A DNA stretch of 5,450 nt from Hyphomicrobiales bacterium. GTDB lineage: Bacteria > Pseudomonadota > Alphaproteobacteria > Rhizobiales > Xanthobacteraceae. A model generated the notes under the pieces. That model was not told the origin of the DNA. It made no database searches and worked only from the letters and a program-made list of their open reading frames with translations. The stretch covers positions 1 through 5,450 of the forward strand of contig JACQTM010000348.1 of NCBI GenBank assembly GCA_016210825.1. The letters run 5' to 3'. This document shows positions 1 to 5,415 of the stretch, one piece after another (position 1 is the first letter of the stretch; each line of letters starts with the position of its first letter). The translations under genes and the position numbers were made by a program.

Positions 1-620
1 CGCCATTGATCACCGTTGCTTTCGCGGCGCTCATTTTGCAAGAACGCGTGCGTATCTATCGCTGGTCCGCGGTCGGTGTCGGCTTTGCCGGCGTTCTGGT
101 GATGCTGTGGCCGCACTTTGATCTGAGCCATTTTTCAAATGCAGCGACCACGGCGAGCGCAGTAGGTGCGATATGCGCCATCGGCTCGGCGTTCACCAAT
201 GCGGGTGCCGTGATCCAAACACGCCGTTTAACCGCGAGCGAGACCACGTCCTCGATCGTCTTCTATTTTTCACTGATCTGCGCATTGGCGGGTCTCGCCA
301 CATGGCCGTTGGGCTGGCATGCACCGAGCCATACGGAACTTGCGGCACTGATCGGGCTCGGTATCCTCGGCGGCCTTGCACACATTTTCCTAACTGAGAG
401 TTACCGTTACGCCCCGGCTTCGGTGGTCGCGCCGTTCGATTACACCTCGATGCTCTGGGCGTTCGTGCTCGGCTACGCGCTGTTTGGCGAAATACCGACT
501 ACGCTCGTGTTCATTGGGGCTGCGGTCGTCGCTGGTGCCGGCCTGTTCGTCATTTTCCGTGAACGGCGACTCGGGCTGCAGCGTCGTAAGGAAGCCGAAG
601 GTCCTCCGGCGGCGACTTGA
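1..620 (+). CDS. DMT-superfamily (EamA-type) membrane transporter, 3' part
   Basis: This is the C-terminal 205 or so residues of an inner-membrane drug/metabolite transporter; the start lies left of the window. The frame is open from the first base (first full codon CCA at 3-5) to TGA at 618-620, so the TTG at 6 is an internal Leu codon and not the start. The protein begins near the end of the first EamA repeat, with LILQERV followed by a helix ending at VLVMLWP. The full second EamA repeat follows, with hydrophobic helices around TASAVGAICAIG, SIVFYFSLICALAG, LAALIGLGILGGLAH and SVVAPFDYTSMLWAFVLGY. The ALFGEIP segment before the last helix is a hallmark of the second repeat. A basic cytoplasmic tail (RERRLGLQRRKEAEG) ends it. 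Family members export small metabolites or amino acids, but the substrate cannot be read from the sequence. The gene converges with the next one, leaving only 5 bases between the stop codons. Confidence 0.88.
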   Translation, partial: PLITVAFAALILQERVRIYRWSAVGVGFAGVLVMLWPHFDLSHFSNAATTASAVGAICAIGSAFTNAGAVIQTRRLTASETTSSIVFYFSLICALAGLATWPLGWHAPSHTELAALIGLGILGGLAHIFLTESYRYAPASVVAPFDYTSMLWAFVLGYALFGEIPTTLVFIGAAVVAGAGLFVIFRERRLGLQRRKEAEGPPAAT

Positions 621-625
621 AGGCT

Positions 626-868
626 TTAGGCCTGAAACGCCTTGAAAGTAATGATAGTGCGCGTGTCCTGAATTCCCTGGATCACCTGCACCTTCTCATT
701 AACGAAATGGCCGATGTCCGTCTCGCGGTCCACATAGAACTTCGCCAGCAAATCGAACTCGCCGGCCGTCGAATAGATTTCGGACGCGATCTCGGCGTCG
801 GCCAGCGCACTGGCGACCTGATAAGACTTTCCAAGCTGACATTTAATTTGCACGAAGAACGGAATCAT
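626..868 (-). CDS. Stand-alone Lrp/AsnC ligand-binding (RAM) domain protein
   Basis: This 80-residue cytoplasmic protein corresponds to the C-terminal effector-binding and oligomerisation domain of Lrp/AsnC regulators, without the N-terminal helix-turn-helix. It starts MIPFFVQIKC. The beta-strand pattern carries the typical core STAGEFDLLAKFYV (residues 33-46) and the end motif VIQGIQDTRTIITFKAF (62-78), which match the usual G-x-[YF]-D and IpGV-x-x-T-x-T positions. The frame is open to an ATG at 913, but the start at 868 fits the domain boundary and has AGGAG (complement of 875-879) 6 bases upstream. The 15 extra residues of the longer form do not look like an RAM or HTH sequence. Stand-alone RAM proteins (SMN domains) form rings that bind amino acids, and some may modulate full-length Lrp proteins; that role here is inferred. 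The gene is transcribed away from the thiamine operon. Confidence 0.87.
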   Translation of the reverse strand: MIPFFVQIKCQLGKSYQVASALADAEIASEIYSTAGEFDLLAKFYVDRETDIGHFVNEKVQVIQGIQDTRTIITFKAFQA

Positions 869-874
869 TCGAGG

Positions 875-879
875 CTCCT
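875..879 (-). promoter_or_regulatory. Ribosome binding site of the RAM-domain gene
   Basis: CTCCT on the plus strand reads AGGAG on the minus strand. It lies 6 bases before the ATG at 866-868. It decides the start in favour of the 80-residue product over the longer in-frame ATG at 911-913. Confidence 0.7.
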
Positions 880-956
880 GGCCGGGTCCACGGCAATCCA
901 GCAAAATAGCCACCCGATGGCAAGCGGACTTGCGCAGGATTGTGCGGCGGACTAGG

Positions 957-962
957 TATCAT
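957..962 (+). promoter_or_regulatory. Possible -10 element for the thiamine operon
   Basis: TATCAT matches the -10 consensus TATAAT at five of six positions. It would place a transcript start at about 968-970, where the first helix of the TPP aptamer begins. No convincing -35 hexamer is seen at the usual spacing (about 934-939 reads GCAGGA), so this is a tentative call. It is supported mainly by its position just upstream of the riboswitch. Confidence 0.3.
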
Positions 963-968
963 CGAGCA

Positions 969-1064
969 ATCTCATGGGGTGCCCGGCGAACGCGCCGGGC
1001 TGAGAGGCGAGACGCCAACCCATCGAACCTGATCCGGGTCATTCCGGCGGAGGGAGCTTGAGAT
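969..1064 (+). ncRNA. TPP riboswitch (THI element) controlling thiM-thiE-thiD
   Basis: This is a thiamine-pyrophosphate aptamer with all conserved blocks in order: GGGGTGCC (976-983), CTGAGA (1000-1005, the pyrimidine-binding loop), ACCC (1018-1021), GAACCTGATCCGGGT (1025-1039) and CCGGCGGAGGGA (1044-1055). Pairings read by eye are P1 969-974 with 1059-1064, P2 977-980 with 1018-1021, P3 981-988 with 993-1000 (8 perfect pairs, loop AACG), an accessory hairpin 1006-1009 with 1013-1016, P4 about 1028-1030 with 1051-1053, and P5 1034-1037 with 1044-1047. No terminator or poly-U tract lies between the aptamer and the ATG at 1063, so control should be translational. The Shine-Dalgarno GGAGGGAG (1049-1056) overlaps P4, and the first two bases of the start codon lie in P1. 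TPP binding should therefore hide the thiM start and turn the operon off. Confidence 0.95.
1049..1056 (+). promoter_or_regulatory. thiM Shine-Dalgarno embedded in the TPP aptamer
   Basis: GGAGGGAG lies 6 bases before the ATG at 1063 and is at the same time the conserved 3' block of the THI element. It fixes the thiM start at 1063. It also makes ribosome access dependent on aptamer folding. Confidence 0.8.
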
Positions 1065-1845
1065 GCGAGCACCTGAAAAATCACTGTCCCACGAGTTACC
1101 AGGGCTCGCCGCGGACGTCCTGGAGCGCCTGCGCGCACGCAGTCCGCGCGTCCATTGCATCACCAATAATGTTGCACAGGCGTTCACCGCCAACATACTG
1201 CTTGCCGCCGGCGCGATCCCCACGATGACGCTCGCTCCCGATGAGGTCGCTTCCTTCATTGCCGGTTCCGAGGCGCTCCTAATAAATCTCGGCACTTTCG
1301 ACGCTGAGCGGCGCGAGGCCATCGACATCGCCCTCGTAACGGCACTCGACGAGCGCGTGCCGTGGGTGCTCGATCCGGTCTTCATCGAACGCTCCGAGGC
1401 GCGTGCGCGCTATGCTCGCGAGCTGGTGGCGAAAAAGCCGCGCGCGGTGCGCCTTAACGCCACGGAGTTTGCGGCGCTCGGGGGCAGCGCAGCGGATGCT
1501 CGTACGCTCGCGGACTATGCCCGCGGCAATCTTACCGTAATCGGGTTGACCGGAGAGGCGGATCTCGTTGGCGACGGCGCGCGATTTACGACGATTCATA
1601 ACGGTCACCCGTTCATGGCGCGCGTCACGGCAATGGGTTGCGCAGCCTCTGCACTCACTGCGGCGTGTCACGCGATCGAGGCTGATGCGTACGTTGCCAC
1701 GGCCGCGGCCTTAATACTGCTTGGTGTTGCCGGCGAGGTCGCGGGCGCGCGGGCGAGGGGACCGGGAAGCTTTGCAGTGGAAATCTTGGACGCCGTGCAT
1801 GGGCTCGACCGCGCGACGATCACGCGGCACGCGCGGGTCACGTGA
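1063..1845 (+). CDS. thiM: Hydroxyethylthiazole kinase
   Basis: ThiM phosphorylates 4-methyl-5-(2-hydroxyethyl)thiazole with ATP, salvaging the thiazole half of thiamine in the cytoplasm. The 260-residue length is normal for this ribokinase-like family. Diagnostic segments are RVHCITNNVAQAFTAN (29-44), LLAAGAIPTM (46-55, substrate side), LINLGTFD (73-80), WVLDPVF (101-107), RLNATEFAAL (130-139), GLTGEADLV (161-169) and VTAMGCAASALTAA (188-201), with Cys193 at the conserved active-site cysteine. GPGSFAVEILDAVHGL near the C-terminus is also typical. The ATG at 1063 is set by a strong Shine-Dalgarno and by the riboswitch, whose P1 helix includes its first two bases. It is the first gene of the operon; its TGA (1843-1845) shares one base with the thiE ATG, which suggests translational coupling. 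The family assignment is certain; activity is inferred from intact motifs. Confidence 0.96.
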   Translation: MRAPEKSLSHELPGLAADVLERLRARSPRVHCITNNVAQAFTANILLAAGAIPTMTLAPDEVASFIAGSEALLINLGTFDAERREAIDIALVTALDERVPWVLDPVFIERSEARARYARELVAKKPRAVRLNATEFAALGGSAADARTLADYARGNLTVIGLTGEADLVGDGARFTTIHNGHPFMARVTAMGCAASALTAACHAIEADAYVATAAALILLGVAGEVAGARARGPGSFAVEILDAVHGLDRATITRHARVT

Positions 1846-2507
1846 TGGGCGTCGATCTTCGCCTCTACGCTTTGATCGATCCGGAGCACGCGGGCGGGCG
1901 CGATCTTCCCGACCTTGCGCGCCAAGTCGCCGCGGGAGGCGCGACGCTCGTACAACTGCGTGACAAACTTGGCTCGACGCGTCGTATTATTGAGGAAGCG
2001 CGCGCGCTTCGTTCAGCGCTCGCGTCGTTTCGCGTGCCACTCGTGATCAACGATCGGGTCGATGTTGCGCTTGCCGCTGAAGCGGCCGGCGTGCATGTCG
2101 GCCAGGACGACATGGCGCCGGCCGACGCACGGCGCTTGCTCGGTCCCGGCGCCATCATCGGGCTTTCGATCAAGACGATCGACCAGGCCAAGGCGGCGCC
2201 CGTTGAGTGCCTAGACTACGTCTGCATCGGCGGTGTTTTTGCGACGTCGTCAAAGGATAATCCCGATCCGCCAATCGGAACATCGGGTTTCAAGACCGTC
2301 GCTGCCGCAATCCGCGCACGCGCGCCGAATCTTCCGATCGGGGCGATTGCCGGCATTGATGCGGAAAATGCTGCCAATGTCATCGCGGCGGGCGCCGACG
2401 GCGTCGCTGTGATTTCCGCGCTTTCACTCGCGAAAGAGCCGGAAGCCGCCGCGCGCGATTTGCGTTCCATTGTTGATCGCAGTCTTTTCTGCCGAGGCGT
2501 GGCATGA
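1845..2507 (+). CDS. thiE: Thiamine phosphate synthase
   Basis: ThiE condenses HMP pyrophosphate with thiazole phosphate to give thiamine monophosphate and pyrophosphate. The 220 residues form one TIM barrel. Signatures are LYALIDPE (7-14, usually LYxITD), LVQLRDK (35-41, pyrophosphate-binding Q, R and K), LVINDRVDVALAAEAAGVHVGQDD (66-89), IIGLSIK (104-110), GGVFATSSKDNPDPPIG (129-145, phosphate and flexible loop), IGAIAGI (165-171) and GVAVISAL (186-193). All key segments are present, so it should be active. I chose the ATG at 1845, which overlaps the thiM stop as TGATG. A GTG at 1842 (GTGA overlap) would add one residue and cannot be excluded, because neither start has a strong Shine-Dalgarno. 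That fits translation by ribosomes ending on thiM. ThiM and ThiD supply its two substrates. Confidence 0.96.
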   Translation: MGVDLRLYALIDPEHAGGRDLPDLARQVAAGGATLVQLRDKLGSTRRIIEEARALRSALASFRVPLVINDRVDVALAAEAAGVHVGQDDMAPADARRLLGPGAIIGLSIKTIDQAKAAPVECLDYVCIGGVFATSSKDNPDPPIGTSGFKTVAAAIRARAPNLPIGAIAGIDAENAANVIAAGADGVAVISALSLAKEPEAAARDLRSIVDRSLFCRGVA

Positions 2508-3304
2508 AGACGCCAATCGCGGTCACCATCGCAGGTTCTGATTCGAGCGGCGGCGCGGGAATCCAGGCTGACCTGAAGACTTTTTCCGCGCTCGGTGTCT
2601 ATGGCGCATCCGTGATCGCGGCACTGACTGCGCAGAATACGCAAGGCGTGGCCGCGATCCACGACGTACCGGCTGATTTCATCTCAGCGCAGATGGAAGC
2701 CGTGTTCTCCGACCTCGAAGTTGGCGCCGTGAAGATCGGCATGCTGTCACGACCGCAAACCATTGAAACTGTTGCCATTGGTCTTGTGCGCCATCGACAG
2801 ACCAAGGTCGTACTTGACCCGGTTATGATCGCAACATCGGGAGATCGCCTGCTCGCACCTGAAGCGATCGAGACGATGCGGCGCGTGCTCATTCCACGCG
2901 CGCTTCTGATCACGCCCAACCTTCATGAAGCCGCCGCCTTGCTCGATGCGCCGGTGGCTACGAATGAAGCTAATATGCGCGAACAGGGTGAGAAGCTCAT
3001 GGTGCTCGGCGCGCGCGCCGTTTTGGTTAAAGGCGGCCATGCCGACGGTGCCGAGGCAGTCGATCTGCTGGTCGAGGAAAATTCTGTCGCGCGTCTGGTT
3101 GCCGGGCGCATTGGTACCGAGAACACTCACGGGACCGGCTGTACTTTGTCCTCGGCGATTGCCGCGGGTCTCGCCAAGGGTCTCGATCTTGCCGAGTCGG
3201 TGCGGCTAGCCAAGGCTTACGTGACAGATGCGATTGCCGCTTCGGACAGACTTTCGATTGGGCACGGCCACGGCCCGGTGCATCATTTTCACGCCTGGTG
3301 GTGA
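2504..3304 (+). CDS. thiD: Hydroxymethylpyrimidine / phosphomethylpyrimidine kinase
   Basis: ThiD phosphorylates HMP to HMP-P and then to HMP-PP, the pyrimidine substrate of ThiE. At 266 residues it has the standard single-domain ribokinase fold, without a fused ThiE or ThiN. Motifs are VTIAGSDSSGGAGIQADLKT (7-26), ALTAQNTQGV (40-49) with Gln44 at the HMP-binding position, VGAVKIGML (73-81), VVLDPVMIATSGDRLL (102-117), LITPNLHEAAAL (135-146), AVLVKGGHA (172-180) with Lys176, and the anion hole NTHGTGCTLSSAIA (207-220) with Cys213. From memory, these positions agree with Salmonella ThiD numbering. The C-terminus is His-rich (IGHGHGPVHHFHAWW), which is common in alphaproteobacterial ThiD. The start overlaps the thiE stop by 4 bases (ATGA), and GAGG at 2494-2497 sits 6 bases upstream, so coupled translation is likely. 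Confidence 0.97.
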   Translation: MKTPIAVTIAGSDSSGGAGIQADLKTFSALGVYGASVIAALTAQNTQGVAAIHDVPADFISAQMEAVFSDLEVGAVKIGMLSRPQTIETVAIGLVRHRQTKVVLDPVMIATSGDRLLAPEAIETMRRVLIPRALLITPNLHEAAALLDAPVATNEANMREQGEKLMVLGARAVLVKGGHADGAEAVDLLVEENSVARLVAGRIGTENTHGTGCTLSSAIAAGLAKGLDLAESVRLAKAYVTDAIAASDRLSIGHGHGPVHHFHAWW

Positions 3305-3310
3305 GCGGGC

Positions 3311-3316
3311 AGGGAG
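3311..3316 (+). promoter_or_regulatory. Ribosome binding site of the TRAP binding-protein gene
   Basis: AGGGAG lies 7 bases before the ATG at 3324. It selects this start over in-frame upstream codons that would run back into thiD and would put unrelated residues ahead of the Tat signal peptide. Confidence 0.7.
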
Positions 3317-3323
3317 AAAACAA

Positions 3324-4403
3324 ATGACAAAGTTCACGCGAAGAAACCTCGTTACGGCTGGCGCAACCAGCATCATCGGCACGCTAGCTGCGCCCAGCAT
3401 CGTGCATGCGGCGGAAAAGCGCTGGCGCATGGTGACTTCGTGGCCGAAGCGGTTGCCCGGTCCGGGAATGTCGGCCGAGCGCATCGCCGAGCGCATCCGC
3501 GCGCTTTCGGGCGGAAGGCTCGACATTGCCGTGCACGCCGCAGGCGAGGTCGTGCCAGCTTTCGAAGTGCTCGATGCCGTCAGCAACGGCGTCGCCGAGA
3601 TGGGCCACACGGCCGCGTTTTACTGGCAGGGCAAGATGCCGGCAGCGGCGTTCTTCACCACCGTGCCGTTCGGGCTGACGCCGGACGAGCACGTTGCCTG
3701 GATCGATGCCGGCGGCGGACAGGCGCTCTGGGACGAGCTCTATGCGCCGTTCGGCGTCAAGCCGTTCATGGGCGGAAACACCGGCGTTTGCATGGGCGGC
3801 TGGTTCCGCCGTGAGATCGCCAGCCGCGATGACGTGCGCGGCTTGAAGATCCGCTCTCTCGGCTTGGGTGGAGAAATCTATCGCCGCCTCGGCGCGACGC
3901 CGCAGACGACGCCGCCCGCCGAAATTCTCGTCAGCATTCAGTCGGGCGTGATCGACGGCGTCGAGTTCGTCGGCCCTGGATCCGACATCGCGCTCGGGCT
4001 CTATCGCGTGGCGCCGCTTTATTATTATCCGGGATTTAACAAGCCGAACGGCACCGGCGAGTGCATCGTCGCGCGCAAGGCCTACGATGCGCTCAATAGC
4101 GAACTCAAGGCCATCGTCGCCCATGCTTGCGCCACGGAAGCATCGTACGCGCTGGCCGAAATGGAGCGCCTCAATGCCGAGGCGCTCGCGGCACTCACCG
4201 GCCAGCACGGCGTCAAGCTGCGCGCCTTTCCGGCCGACCTTGTTGCCGCCGCGCGCAAGCAGGCCACCGACGTGCTCGGCGACGTCGCCGCAAAGAGCGT
4301 CAGCGCCCGCAAGATCCACGATTCCTATATGGCGTTCCGGGAACGCACCGCGCGCTGGTCGGAGGTCTCGATCAAAGCGGTTTTGGGCGCGCGCGAAGGT
4401 TGA
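3324..4403 (+). CDS. TRAP transporter solute-binding protein, 2-oxoacid (TakP/DctP-like) type, Tat-exported
   Basis: This 359-residue periplasmic binding protein would deliver a solute, usually a carboxylate, to a TRAP membrane complex. The N-terminus has a twin-arginine signal: TRRNLV (5-10), a weakly hydrophobic stretch, and a likely cleavage after SIVHA (about 29/30). The mature part opens with RWRMVTSWPKRLPGPG (33-48), typical of the TakP/monocarboxylate branch. AFEVLDAVSNGVAEMGH (79-95), VRGLKIRSLGLGGEIYRRLG (171-190) with the conserved carboxylate-binding Arg at about 177, and ALGLYRVAPLYYYPGF (223-238) also fit that branch. At 214-215 it reads Glu-Phe where relatives I know usually have Glu-Trp, next to the ligand site. 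It follows thiD by 19 bases with its own Shine-Dalgarno, so it is probably the last gene of the TPP-controlled transcript. No DctQ or DctM subunit is in the window. The family is secure; the ligand is unknown. Confidence 0.92.
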   Translation: MTKFTRRNLVTAGATSIIGTLAAPSIVHAAEKRWRMVTSWPKRLPGPGMSAERIAERIRALSGGRLDIAVHAAGEVVPAFEVLDAVSNGVAEMGHTAAFYWQGKMPAAAFFTTVPFGLTPDEHVAWIDAGGGQALWDELYAPFGVKPFMGGNTGVCMGGWFRREIASRDDVRGLKIRSLGLGGEIYRRLGATPQTTPPAEILVSIQSGVIDGVEFVGPGSDIALGLYRVAPLYYYPGFNKPNGTGECIVARKAYDALNSELKAIVAHACATEASYALAEMERLNAEALAALTGQHGVKLRAFPADLVAAARKQATDVLGDVAAKSVSARKIHDSYMAFRERTARWSEVSIKAVLGAREG

Positions 4404-4412
4404 TGGCCGGTC

Positions 4413-4435
4413 ATCGTTAACCTTCCGTTAACGAT
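4413..4435. promoter_or_regulatory. Perfect palindrome containing a CtrA-type box
   Basis: The arms ATCGTTAAC (4413-4421) and GTTAACGAT (4427-4435) are exact inverted repeats separated by CTTCC. Inside them, TTAA (4417-4420), seven bases, then TTAAC (4428-4432) is an exact match to the alphaproteobacterial CtrA consensus TTAA-N7-TTAAC. It begins 9 bases after the TRAP gene stop and ends 192 bases before the outer-membrane protein ATG. CtrA is the cell-cycle response regulator in this class, and control of the downstream gene is inferred. A weak AT-centred hairpin at the end of the thiamine transcript is an alternative, but no T-tract follows. Confidence 0.5.
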
Positions 4436-4610
4436 TCGCGCCTCAGTTTCGGCTTGCCGTGGGCCCACGACAATCGCGGCCACGCGCGAGAATAAACCGG
4501 CGTCAACCGTTTCAGTTTCAGCGTCAGCGTGATTGGAAGCGACCCGTGCGTCGCGCGGAAAACCTGCGCCACGTCGGGAGGCCGGATTCGATTCACTTCC
4601 ATTCTCCCGG

Positions 4611-4620
4611 GGAGAGGGGA
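4611..4620 (+). promoter_or_regulatory. Ribosome binding site of the outer-membrane protein gene
   Basis: The purine-rich GGAGAGGGGA ends 7 bases before the ATG at 4628. This supports that start rather than the longer in-frame ATG at 4529, and the protein from 4628 opens directly with a signal peptide. TCTCC at 4603-4607 could pair with GGAGA at 4611-4615 across three bases, giving a small hairpin over the site; its effect is unknown. Confidence 0.65.
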
Positions 4621-4627
4621 CCAAGCC

Positions 4628-5347
4628 ATGACAACGAGATTGATCCGATCGGGCTTCGCCGCAATCGCGCTCGCAACCGCGCCGATCGCCGCAACGGCCG
4701 CAGACCTGCCGCGCCGGGTTCCCCTGCCGCCGGCGCTTGCCGTAGCCCCCGCCTTCAACTGGAGCGGCTTCTATCTCGGCATCAATGGCGGGGGCATCTG
4801 GGGCAACTCGGACTGGAAAGCCGGCGCGACGACGACCGGCATCGACACCTCCGGCGGCCTGATCGGCGGCACGATCGGCGCGAACTGGCAGACGGGCTTC
4901 TGGGTCTTCGGCCTCGAAGCCGATCTCGACTGGGCCAGTAATGACGGCACCACCACGACCAACTGCGCCGGCAGCGGCTGCTTTACCGAAAACTCCTGGC
5001 TCGGCACCGCGCGTGGCCGTGTCGGCTTCGCCGCCGACCGCTTCATGCCGTACCTCACCGGCGGCGCCGCCTTCGGCAACGTCAAGGCGCATTTCAACAC
5101 GCTGCCGGAAACGAGCACCACCAAGACCGGCTGGACCGTCGGCGGCGGCGTGGAATTCGCCGTTGCCGGCAACTGGACCGCCAAGCTCGAATATCTCTAT
5201 GTCGATCTCGGCAGCTTCAGCTGCACCACCGCGAATTGCGGTACCCCCGGCCCGGTGGATGTCGATCTCACCGCGAACGTCTTTCGCGCCGGGTTGAATT
5301 ACAAATTCGAATACGGCGCGCCGGGGCCGGTCGTCGCGCGCTACTGA
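4628..5347 (+). CDS. Outer-membrane beta-barrel protein, Omp25/Omp31 (RopB-like) family
   Basis: This 239-residue protein is an 8-strand outer-membrane barrel of the type abundant in Rhizobiales. The signal peptide is MTTRLIRSGFAAIALATAP and onward, cleaved near ATA-ADLP (about 24/25). A short Pro/Ala-rich linker (28-42) follows, then the family entry motif FNWSGFYLGINGGG (43-56). Later hallmarks are GGLIGGTIGANWQTGFWVFG (76-95), LEADLDWA (96-103), LGTARGRVGF (125-134), PYLTGGAAFGNVKAHF (141-156), GWTVGGGVEFAVAGNWTAKL (168-187), LEYLYVDLG (187-195) and the closing strand VFRAGLNYKF (218-227). The 12 residues after that strand end in VVARY; a VVAKY-like tail is known in Bradyrhizobium-type homologues. 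Two C-x4-C pairs (Cys113/118 and Cys199/204) fall in predicted surface loops. It is likely structural, an adhesin-like surface antigen or a narrow pore; specificity cannot be told. The gene appears to be a single-gene unit with its own terminator. Confidence 0.92.
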   Translation: MTTRLIRSGFAAIALATAPIAATAADLPRRVPLPPALAVAPAFNWSGFYLGINGGGIWGNSDWKAGATTTGIDTSGGLIGGTIGANWQTGFWVFGLEADLDWASNDGTTTTNCAGSGCFTENSWLGTARGRVGFAADRFMPYLTGGAAFGNVKAHFNTLPETSTTKTGWTVGGGVEFAVAGNWTAKLEYLYVDLGSFSCTTANCGTPGPVDVDLTANVFRAGLNYKFEYGAPGPVVARY

Positions 5348-5368
5348 GCGCGGCGAAATTCCGAAACC

Positions 5369-5396
5369 AAAGCCCCGGGCAAAATCCGGGGCTTTT
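5369..5396 (+). terminator. Intrinsic terminator after the outer-membrane protein gene
   Basis: AAAGCCCCGG (5369-5378) pairs perfectly with CCGGGGCTTT (5386-5395) over 10 base pairs, with a 7-base loop (GCAAAAT) and a TTTT run at the 3' end. It sits 21 bases after the stop codon. The A-tract on the 5' side could let it work in both directions. Confidence 0.92.
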
Positions 5397-5415
5397 CTCA
5401 TGACATTTTTGTTTG

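Noticed and set aside
620..643. AAGGC ... GCCTT inverted repeat between the convergent genes as a bidirectional terminator
   Set aside because: The stem has only 5 pairs with a 14-base loop, no T-tract on either strand, and it lies partly in the RAM coding sequence.
920..933. GCAAG-N4-CTTGC palindrome in the divergent spacer as an operator
   Set aside because: Short 5-base arms are expected by chance in GC-rich DNA, and it matches no operator I can name.
617..955. Plus-strand open frame of 112 codons across the RAM-domain gene
   Set aside because: It is the antisense of the RAM gene, overlaps the transporter stop, and its product matches no family I know; the minus-strand protein has clear domain motifs and a Shine-Dalgarno.
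3228..3323. Extension of the TRAP protein 32 codons upstream into thiD
   Set aside because: The upstream codons overlap the conserved ThiD C-terminus and put unrelated residues ahead of a Tat signal peptide. The ATG at 3324 has a good Shine-Dalgarno.
3384..4319. Minus-strand open frame of 311 codons opposite the TRAP binding-protein gene
   Set aside because: The plus strand encodes a full-length TRAP protein with signal peptide and family motifs. The antisense product is Arg/Ala/His-rich and shows no family signature or ribosome site.
4509..4532. Near-repeats TTTCAG TTTCAG CGTCAG CGTGAT in the spacer before the outer-membrane gene
   Set aside because: Only two exact hexamer copies followed by decaying ones; too short to separate from chance, and no known binding motif is matched.
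4529..4627. Extension of the outer-membrane protein 33 codons upstream
   Set aside because: It would bury the signal peptide inside the protein; the ATG at 4628 has a strong Shine-Dalgarno and starts directly with the signal sequence.
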